A stretch of 64,000 bases of DNA from Effrenium voratum (taxonomy: Eukaryota; Sar; Dinophyceae; Suessiales; Symbiodiniaceae). A program made the position numbers and the translations under genes. The notes beneath the pieces were generated by a model. The model saw only the letters and a list, made by a program, of their open reading frames with translations. It was not told the DNA's origin and ran no database searches. Shown here in pieces: positions 55,769 through 64,000 of this stretch. The stretch lies in contig CAUJNA010001469.1 of NCBI GenBank assembly GCA_963377175.1, forward strand, positions 868,501 to 932,500, written 5' to 3'. Within the stretch, counting starts at the first letter, position 1, and every line of letters starts with the position of its first letter.

Positions 55769-55954
55769 ATGGGTGACCGTGGTCTTTGCTCAGACAGCAG
55801 CTTTTGTGTTTCTTTCCGACCAGAGGGTCCCAGTGCCTCCCAAAAGTGTACTTCCAGACATTTCGACCGTCTAAGTAGATCAGTCGATATCTTTGGAGTT
55901 AGCGACGGACCCTTACACCAGATCGAGTTTGCTTCCCCTCAACAGATGCAGTGA
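55769..55954 (+). CDS. Weak putative exon or small ORF
   Basis: A 61-codon frame (MGDRGLCSDSSFCVSFRPEG...) has moderate coding bias and no clear splice edges. It may be chance. Confidence 0.25.
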   Translation: MGDRGLCSDSSFCVSFRPEGPSASQKCTSRHFDRLSRSVDIFGVSDGPLHQIEFASPQQMQ

Positions 55955-56035
55955 TTCCCGTCGACTCATTTCAGCTGACATTATTTTCCTCGTGACCAAC
56001 TTGATCGGGTTGGCAGCCTAGGGGGAAAACTCAAC

Positions 56036-56175
56036 ATGGGTTTCGGTCGGGCCCCAGAATTCGATTTATCCTCCAGGGCCTCAGCATAAGAGCGCTCCCA
56101 CGGAGGCAACTGCCACCAAGGAGAATCCACAGCCACAAAAGCATTTGTCTTAGAATAGACCAGCCCAGCGTTTCC
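56036..56175 (-). CDS. Putative exon on the - strand
   Basis: The - strand frame YSKTNAFVAVDSPWWQLPPW and ERSYAEALEDKSNSGARPKP is well biased and ends at CCCAT|GTTGAG. The upstream edge abuts a foldback-like right end (GGTGCCAACTCCGAAAACGA at about 56196). Product unknown. Confidence 0.45.
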
Positions 56176-56301
56176 CTTTTCAGCTTCAGCAAGGGTGCCA
56201 ACTCCGAAAACGACGCTTCCAAAAAGAACGCGGCCGTTGCTCCGCGCTGGGCCTCGACCTTTGCGCGCTGGCCACGCGACTCCCGCGGCCGGTGCTCCGA
56301 A

Positions 56302-56421
56302 ATGGCCCCGAAAGCTGCGGCGCTGGCCGCTCTTGCAGTGGTGAGTGCAGAGCCACCAGAGGCACAGGGAGCCGGCGGGACGGCGCTTTCCGCTTGCCAC
56401 TTTGATTTCCAACTTGCTTAA
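56302..56421 (+). CDS. Possible first exon with signal peptide
   Basis: ATG 56302 begins MAPKAAALAALAVVSA, a short N-terminal signal-like hydrophobic segment. A perfect GTGAGT donor follows GCAGTG at 56341, so the first exon may end there in phase 0. Without splicing the frame stops at 56421. Confidence 0.35.
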   Translation: MAPKAAALAALAVVSAEPPEAQGAGGTALSACHFDFQLA

Positions 56422-57063
56422 GTACGTTGCAACCACGCTTAGAAGTGGGACAACGCGGGTTGGTTGAGTTGTATCCATGCTTACAACCTGCGACCTTACT
56501 AAGTTGGGCTTGGAAAGATGACCAAACCACCGTTGGGTAGAAATGTCGGTGTTTCTTCAAATAGAGGACTCTACAAATGGGTTGGTTCCTTTCGGTTTCC
56601 CTGCAAAACCATCAAACCAACTCTGCCATTGGAGAAACTCTGATTTGCAACAAGCTCATGAAGGTCTCCTTGTAGTTTGGTGGGTGAGTCATGATGAATT
56701 ACCCAGATGTGCAGTTTGCAGCTTGGACCTCCGCAACTTGCGCGTCATTCTAGGATGACACTCAACCCCCTATTGTTTGCTAGAAGGCGCTGATATCCAT
56801 CCCTCGGGTCTCCTCAATGCTACGGCATATATTCACTCACTTCCCGAGTTCCTGGACTTTGACCGTTTAGTGGCGACAACCAGTTTGGTTTTGTTTGGCC
56901 AATCCACTCAGGAAGTGAGTTTTTGGGCTAGACTTAAAATATAGGAAATATAATCTGAAAGTATTTTTTGTTGAGTGCCCCAGATGAGGGCCAAGCAATG
57001 TACGAAGTGGGGGTGCATCCCAATAAAGGCTCAGCTGTCCACATATGCCTTTTCACTCTGCAG

Positions 57064-57147
57064 GCATCCTGTCTTACAGACATTGGCGGAATCGTATGAT
57101 CGCCTGGGAAGCAGATTTTACCAGCATTCAATTGTGCAAAAATCAGG
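57064..57147 (+). CDS. Putative internal exon
   Basis: TTTTCACTCTGCAG ends at 57063. The best frame reads HPVLQTLAESYDRLGSRFYQ-HSIVQKSG up to CAGG|GTTCGC. A second frame is also open, so the frame choice is tentative. Confidence 0.45.
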
Positions 57148-57453
57148 GTTCGCTACAAGTGGATACAAGTCTTGTTTCCTTTAAAGGTGACGCAAAAGGA
57201 GCCCCCTATTCTTGGAAGTACCCGGATAGATGTTCAAGAAAACTCGCCTGACGGGGACTACTGTAAGTGGATGCAAGTTGTTTATTGCATGATGGCAGAT
57301 TTATTTGTGAAATTATTTGGGTCGCCACTTTCTGTAATTTCAAGGAGATCCCCTTTAAAGTGAAGTAGACATAGAGAGGGCCCACTTGGGTATCGGTTTG
57401 TTGGCCTTTGATTTGGCTTGGTTTCTTCTCACACTACTCGTTTGTGGCCGTAG

Positions 57454-57499
57454 GTATGCTGCTTCAAGAAGTCTGACGTGCGGCAGCTGAACATATCAG
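57454..57499 (+). CDS. Small putative exon
   Basis: GTTTGTGGCCGTAG ends at 57453. The frame VCCFKKSDVRQLNIS ends at CAG|GTGTCG. It may be the next exon of the gene with the exon at 57064. Confidence 0.4.
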
Positions 57500-60217
57500 G
57501 TGTCGATACACTGGTCATTGACAACTTCTTTTGCAAGCCATTTCTCGACTCTCGGCTTGCTCATCTTCCATTTTCCAAAGAATATGTCTTATTCTCCCCA
57601 GTTGGTTTTGAAGGGAATTTATCACTACTGCAAATGCGTTTCGTGTTTATGTTCCAGGGGACTGACGCAAATGGAATGTATTTGTCTACGTGTCGCGGAC
57701 CATTGGACTTGTGGCCGGGAGGGTGATTCGTCAACCAGGACATCGTCTGATGCCCTCGGTCTGGGGGTCCATGAGCACGACCCTCATGTTTATCTACCAG
57801 GCGTGCGATATAGATCATAATTGTGATTTGACTCAAAGGGAAACCAACTTCTTTTTTCTTTTTTAACAGGACCCCCCACCCCTTTTAGCACCCAGTGTCC
57901 AAGCATGTTTGCAATGCAGCAACTCGTACCAAGTGTTGCCACGCTTGCGAGCTTCTTCCCAGGCCTCTAGGGTCAAGGCGCTTACACATTCCTGGAACCT
58001 CAGCGGCTCTTAAGGTTCTGAGAACCATTTTGTTTGCTCGGGGCTCCCTTCATGATTTGCTTCTGTCTTGGCAGTTCCGAGGGGAAGCCGCCTGATTCCC
58101 CTAGGATTCTTTGCTTTAGGGTGGGGGATTTGAGGTTAAAGGCCATGCGGTTGAAGAGAGGACCACAGAAAATGTTGAACTTCTGTTGGTTTCCCAATTC
58201 AAAACCATAGAATTGGTGACCAAAGAAATGGCGTTTAATTGTCAGTCCTTGGTTTCCCCTTGATATCACCCTTTACGGGTCGCCTGTTTTATGAGAGACA
58301 CATTTCAATCGTGCAGACAACTCGGCCTTTTGGCCATCGTGGGGGCGAATAAGCATGCGACTTCCAACTAATTGAACTTAGCTGGCTGGGTGAGAGGAAC
58401 GAGCAACCCGAGCAAGGGATGTACCCGCTTACCAACCAGCAATTGAGCAACATGGAGTTTTCCAACGACTAGCCAGTTGGGGCCCCCTTTCCCACCAGAA
58501 TGTTTTTAGAACCCCTTCTAAGCACCCCTGCTGAGAAGATTCCAAGTCCCTTCATGTTAAAGGGGCCCCGACTCAGCTAGTCAAAATAAGGGAGTTTGAG
58601 CTGGTGGTTTCATTTTCGCTTCCCCTACCACCCTGATAAGGGTAGCCTCACAGAACACATCCACATACACTGTTAAATTAGCGTGGCTCTCCTGCCTCTA
58701 CTGCTTCCACTATATACCCCCAAACCAAAGTGAGACCCAGGAGGGATTTTAGTGGATATACATCATTGGACCCTCCATACAGGTCCGGATCTCAGAAATG
58801 CCCTTTTTGAGGTCTCATGATTCTTAGCTCCCTCCATCTTTTTCTTGGGTCCCTGGGTATTCATTTGGGGCTGGATGCGGGTTCCGATCGGAGGACTTTG
58901 CTTTGAGCCTGGCGGAGACCGGGTACCGCTTGGGCTTCTTCAAGACGGAGACGGACTTTCCAGGCAGCTCGTCATACCCAAGTTCCATGCAAGCCACACG
59001 GAACCCATTTTGTCAATTAAGCCAACGATACCCAAAGCCCACAGAACCATGGTAAATGTGATCGTCATTTAGGGGGTTGGTTGTTGCCTGACTTTCAGTA
59101 TTCATGGTATCCACCGTAGGCCTGCGTGCAAAGAACAAAACAAGCTTCGTCACGTGTTGGTGCTATTTCGCGACGGCCCATGAAGGTTCCGCTTAGCTTG
59201 CCCAGATAGGAAAGGGGAAACCATCCATTGTAAAATTTGGCAAGAAACCCTATCCCTAAACAACCCTATAGAAAGCATGCCGGGGAGTGGTGCTTTAAAT
59301 TTGGAGTTTTGGGTTCAAGGGAAGCCAAGCTTGGAAGTACACTGTGTCCACTGTTCGGGTTGAACACAGGGGCCGTAGAATGCGAGGTATCGGTTTTGGG
59401 TAGGCCCATATTGATGTCTGGTGGTGATCTTGTCGGGGACCCAGAGTACGCTGGAGTGCTTCGAAGCAGCTGCGGGCTAGAGTTCTAGAAGCGTTTGGGT
59501 TGGTCGATCAGTCGGTCAGCCGGTCACTGGGTCTGCAGGTCTCCCTAAACCGCCCATGACCATGTTTAAAAGTTTAGTCATGACCTCCAAGGGCGATCAC
59601 CTTGTATTTCTGGATCCAAACTGGGCAACTGAAATTCTCAAGCCACGCAACACTTACTCTCCCATTCTAAACCTATACCCCATCCTCACGGGCCATAGTC
59701 CCGCCCTAAGCCCACCGCAACCGCACCAGAAACCAGACCCACCCCCACCCCGCCTCAAACTTTTACTAAACCCAAACTAATTTACCCCAATACCCGCACA
59801 CACACACACACACCCTAAACCCTCCCCCCTACTTATACTCTAAGCTCACCTTCGGCAGGGAACTGGTTAACCCTTTAGGAGTTTCGACATCATTGACAGG
59901 GTTGCTACTATGGGAGCCGTTAAATTGGTTGGTTCGGTTTTGTGCTTTGAACCCACACGAATGAGGGCTGAACTTTGAGGCCCTCCTTGTGTTTGTGTGT
60001 CATGTTTGTGAGTGGCTCTTGCTCTCGGCGACGGATTACCTTAAAATAATGTTCCAAACAAGGTACTCTTGTCTGATAGGCCCTATCGTATGCCGCCGAA
60101 GGGAGTGACTTTTTTGATGGTACCCTTTTTCTGGGTGGTTTGGCAAGCCAAGAGGAAACCCACAATTTTGTGGGGTTCCTTTATTTAAACACACACACAC
60201 ACCCTATGCTTTGCGAG
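57500..60217. other. Mostly unassigned
   Basis: A frame SEDFALSLAETGYRLGFFKT at about 58888-58955 has good bias and may be an exon with a GC donor (CCAG|GCAGCT). Its acceptor is unclear. A foldback core lies near 60137-60165. Confidence 0.35.
59650..59830. repeat. Second degenerate C-rich, telomere-like block with (CA)n
   Basis: CCCTAAGCCC, ACTAAACCC and CCCTAAACCCTCC words surround a (CA)8 run at about 59797-59812. The texture matches the block at 36080-36210. Confidence 0.4.
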
Positions 60218-60304
60218 AGCTGGAGGCCTGTTTTGGAAACTGCTCTTGTCCTCGGCCGAAACGCCTTCAACGCAGGCGTGGAGTTCTATTTGAAGTCCTT
60301 GGAG
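60218..60304 (+). CDS. Internal exon, helical repeat-like
   Basis: TATGCTTTGCGAG ends at 60217. The phase-0 frame SWRPVLETALVLGRNAFNAG-VEFYLKSLE is 29 codons and ends at GAG|GCTACT, a GC donor. It resembles one unit of a helical-repeat protein, but one unit is not enough to assign a family. A (CA)n tract lies just upstream. Confidence 0.45.
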
Positions 60305-62295
60305 GCTACTTACCTAATATTTAACATTTTCTTGTTTTATTTTGGGTTTTGCGCCTTGTTTAATCCTAAATGTAACTTGCTGTTTCCTTGTTTGGGCTTT
60401 ACTTTCCCTTCACATGTCCTTTATTCTTGGCTTCTTTTTGCCCAACCAGCAAAGAGTGGTTACTTTGGTGGGTGGATCTGCTTGGCCCAGGCTGAGCGTC
60501 TCCGAGCTGTGTCCAGAAACTTGCCCCTTGGTCCGTGTTGGGCGTTTTGCTTGGGCCCTTTTAGCTCCGAAGCCGATTCCCAGTGGCCGTTTTAGTATCT
60601 GGGGTTGGTTTTTAGGGAAAAACACAACCTGTGCTTTTGCGTGGTTCTCCGATATCTCATATTTCAGAGTATATACTCTAAAGAGTCTGAAATGAAACAT
60701 CTTACAACCATGGTTGTTTTGTGTACGTTAGATGTGGGCCAAGGCGCGCGCCAAGCAGAGATCTTACGCCGTCGTCACAAGAATATGTTTCCTTTGTTTC
60801 TTGCGTTTTGCGGCACTTTCGGGGTTGTTTTGAAAAGAAAACTCAGGGAAGATCCCCGTTCTGTCACATTTGGAGATGCAGCTATATATGTAGACTGCGA
60901 TAGCTTCAAGCTGATACAGGGTTGAATTTGTCATATACAAATTTGCTATCCCCCATAATAATAAAAAAAGAAGAAGAAGAAAAAACGAGTGTTCAAGCTG
61001 AAAAGCAAAACACACTCCACTCCAAACAATCAATTTTGGCTTACTTCAGATAATTGTGCATCGTTACTTGTTCTCACCAAACAAGAATAACTCAAACAGT
61101 TAAACCATTTGACCCATGAACAGTAACAACTAAGACTGCCAAATGTATCTTTCTACTGCAGGGAGGGGTTCTCTTATTTGTGTAAAGAATGTTAGCCTGC
61201 TTTATTTTTTCCGCGTAAAGCAAAGCAGCAAACTTGTTTACAGCTGTGTTTGTTTACTTTAGCCAGCTTTATGTCTTACTTTTCACGGCCCCATTGTTTC
61301 CCCGTTTAGTATTTTACTTCTACTCCGGGAAGGTAAAACAAGTAAACTGGTACAAAATGTGCAACTTCTGGTCACATAAAAGCAAAAAGTGAAGCTCCCA
61401 AAAGTACTGTTCATACGTCAGGAAGTTTTACTTGTTTCCTGAGTAAAATGAACGCAATAAAAGTACATCTCTCAACTGTAAAGCTGTTTTGCTTGCGGCT
61501 TTTTCACTTTGTACTTTTCGTGGGTCAAAGTGTTTAATTCTTACTTGTTATATGCATTGTTGGATGGTGATTGCGTATCTGTCGAGAAACATGCGCGCTC
61601 CGTGCAGGGTGTTTGCAGTTGTTTGTGCGACTCTGTCCACTGTTTGAATTAGTACATATGCGTTCTTGCAGGGCCATTGCAGTCTGTTTGGGGATTGCCA
61701 TGGTACTATGTCTACCAACTGAAACACCTTGGTTTTGGGAAGGGGGTTACCATATATTTGTGTAGCACATGTACTGTGCTTGTACTCGGCGTCCACATCA
61801 TGGTGGTTGTTGTTATGCTCTGTATCATTATTTTGATTCTCCTCCTTAACCTCGGTGTTCTCGATTGAATACTGAAACTTAACATTGATTAGGAGGTCCC
61901 AGCACGGCAGCTACTGAGCGACCCTTCACACTGGGATCAGAACAAGGCAGGCGGCTGCTTCATTTGTTGATGTGGGCCGCTGCAAGTTGCAGGCCCACGA
62001 GATGTAAGGTTTTAGTGCATGTTCTCGCTACCAACAAATTTAGGTAACCAGGGTTGCTCCTAGCTTATATGATGGAATATCATGGGTACCTTTCTACGTC
62101 AACATGGGGGGGGTGCCCCAAAATGGTGCCTTTTCTGTTATTCTCCCTACCCAAAAAGGGTACCCTCACAAGACACAGACACAGACACACACACACACAC
62201 ACCTTGTTTACTTTATCCCCTCATTGTGGATTGTGGATGTGTCTTTCTGTTGGGCCCCCCCCCAAATAAACCGTGGCTTTCCTTCTGGCTTTCAG
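60305..62295. other. Unassigned, A/T-richer in the middle
   Basis: The stretch 60900-61560 is notably AT-rich without coding bias. A foldback-like region and a (CA)n tract (62171-62202) precede the exon at 62296. Confidence 0.4.
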
Positions 62296-63244
62296 ACCAC
62301 AACAAGGGGTCCCAGACCCCCTACGACAGACCCGCGCCCTTGAGGAACGAGGGGATGCTGGGGGTGTTCGTGCGGGGCCAGTACTTGGAGTGCCTGGCGC
62401 GGGCCGGCGGCTTCGAGTCCCTCGATTTTCGGAGGACGTGGTCGAGGGGTGAGCTGGGAGTCACGGCCAGACTTCGGAGGTTCTGGTGTTTGTTTTCGCG
62501 TGTAGGGTAGGCGTTTCGGGTTTTGTTCTGTTTTTCTGAGTTGGAACCGCTGCAACCAAAGGAAAACCGAGGGTGTGGCTCGTCCCTATTTTTGTTGACG
62601 GTACTCGTTGTAGGGGTTGGCGGCGTACCTGTTTGGGGGGTTGGTTTTCAAAAGGGAAACGAAAGAAAACCGAACCATATTTTGGGGGGGATCCTCCATT
62701 TCCCTTTTGGACCTCACGTGGCAGTTGTTTTTTGGAACCCACCGCCAGAAGGTTAAGCGCTTTTGTTTCCATGTCCTCGCAAGTGAGCGGGGACTAAGTC
62801 TGGCCAAGGAGTGTTCAGCATGCAGAACATGCCGCCGAAGGCGAACAGTCGAACCAAATGAAGTTTGGTTAAAATATCCAGAAGCCTATGGTCCACGCGG
62901 GAGAGACATGTGGGACTCACTAGATCTCACACAAAAGCCGAGGGGGGAATTGTGCAATTCATATAGCTAGTTGGTTGATTGTTTTTTTTTTTTTTTTCCT
63001 ATTGTTATGTGTTTACTTGTAGTTTGTATTGTTTATTTGCTTTATTTGATTCAGTTCATGTACGTATTTGCGCTGTGGATTTGTTTATGTATTTTGGTGC
63101 TCACTTGAGCTTTTGTCCTCCAGCACTGTAGATCTCATCCCTGAGATCTCGTTGGTGCACATCGACTGGGAGCTGGCAGTGGTGAACATCCACCTGAGCG
63201 CGGGCTTCAATGACACTGGCACCGCCTTCTACAGGCCCGGCTGA
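62296..63244 (+). CDS. Last two exons of a gene, unknown protein
   Basis: The penultimate exon 62296-62448 follows GGCTTTCAG and reads HNKGSQTPYDRPAPLRNEGM and LGVFVRGQYLECLARAGGFE... to AGGG|GTGAGC. The final exon 63132-63244 follows CACTGTAG and reads LIPEISLVHIDWELAVVNIH ... FYRPG to TGA. Both junctions are GT-AG and phase 1, and they join without a stop. Codons are strongly C/G-ending. The intron (62449-63131) contains another open segment with CSACRTCRRRR (about 62805-62970). No protein family is recognised. Confidence 0.65.
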
Positions 63245-64000
63245 AAGAGGTGTCCTTGGTTCAGTTTGGATGCAAAAGTCGATTGCACTGGCTTAAGGTT
63301 GACCCCGAAGTAATAAACCCCTGTTTTTTTAGTCGGGGGCATGTCCCGAGGTTTAGTGGGGATTCATCGCTTTTGGACGAGAACACCCAGATGAATAAGC
63401 TGGGGTTGATCAATCTGGGGTCAACATTGGCTGGGTTATTGCCCATTTACCCGAGCCATTTTTTTGTTCCAAAAGGTCCCTACTGCCAGGTATCCACCCA
63501 AGCGGTTAAACTTCAATTTTTGTTAGGTTCCATGTGGTTTGGAAGTTGGTCCTTGCTTTAAAAGGGACACCCTAGATTTTGTTAAAGGCTTTGGGGCTTG
63601 CTGGTATCCTTCATTTGAGTGCCCAACATCCCCTTTGACCATGTTAGTGGATGGTTCCTAATGGTTCGCTTTCTAGCTGGATTCGTCGGGGGTTCGTAGG
63701 GGTGCAACAAGGGTGTGTCTGTTGGTTGGAACGCCCTCCTGGTTGGCTTGAGAAACCAACCATGGGGATCCCCTATTTCAAGACACACCTAAATTTGGGG
63801 GTTGCTTCAAAGGGAAGCACCATGTTTTTCGGAGTTTTCTTTTGAGAGCGAGGTCCAAGCGAGGGCCAGGCGAGTGCGTGGGGGAGGACTTGGACCAATG
63901 CCTTGAGGACCCCATCCGACCGCACTTGCGAATCAACCGGATCTCACCTCTTGGGGTTCCTAGTGGCCGTTTTTTTCCCGTTCATCACCTGGTTTTCTGT
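63245..64000. other. No gene recognised apart from the foldback element
   Basis: Sequence after the terminal exon holds frames on both strands with no splice-bounded exon. Confidence 0.4.
63712..63789. repeat. Short foldback element (family 1), 78 bp
   Basis: GGTGTGTCT (63712-63720) and AGACACACC (63781-63789) are exact inverted repeats. The core TGGTTGG (63740-63746) pairs with CCAACCA (63756-63762). Confidence 0.75.

Overview
The window reads as nuclear DNA of a dinoflagellate, most likely a symbiodiniacean or close relative. Four observations point that way: long introns around short coding exons with strong third-position G/C bias; splice junctions that fit GT, GC and GA donors; very many short hairpin repeats; and a large retroelement whose protein set I recognise from this group. 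The element's repeats also carry a near-copy of the 3' end of the dinoflagellate trans-spliced leader. No species can be named from the sequence alone. All host exons here are inferred from reading frame, codon bias and splice signals, without transcript support.

The centrepiece is a complete, GC-rich tyrosine-recombinase (YR) retrotransposon at 16721-26487. It has the split-direct-repeat layout A1 - coding - B1A2 - B2. Both repeat pairs (A, 114 bp; B, 228 bp) are identical base for base in my reading. Inside are two coding blocks. Block 1 (16871-20489) holds ORF1 with a cysteine cluster, a tyrosine recombinase with a CCCH tail, and a dual-specificity-phosphatase-like domain. Block 2 (20952-25749) holds a gag-like CCCH protein, then after one in-frame UGA a methyltransferase-like domain, a DUF4326-like domain, reverse transcriptase and RNase H. 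Several frame breaks interrupt the enzymes, although the terminal repeats look freshly copied. The A repeat folds into a perfect hairpin with the spliced-leader-like sequence in its loop. The B repeat is a chain of about seven hairpins.

Left of the element (1-16720) are a possible exon at 165-455, a 1.7-kb A/T- and purine-rich island (2.1-3.8 kb) leading into a small three-exon gene (3811-4472), scattered exons, and two clear exons at 15034-15133 and 15379-15473. Right of it (26488-64000) are exon fragments of many probable genes, mostly on the + strand with three on the - strand. Several are terminal exons with good acceptors and stops (34.5, 38.9, 42.0, 45.2, 54.9 and 63.1 kb). An ORF at 52432-53613 encodes two tandem PD-(D/E)XK-like nuclease domains.

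The window also holds many short (about 75-115 bp) foldback elements with related termini (AAATGGGTGTGTC-like) and a palindromic core (TGGTTT...AAACCA). Several end within a few tens of bases of an inferred exon, which suggests intron-borne, introner-like elements. Simple arrays (CCAA, CAR, CA, TA, CT), a 21-bp minisatellite and two telomere-like C-rich blocks complete the picture. No tRNA, rRNA or CRISPR was found.
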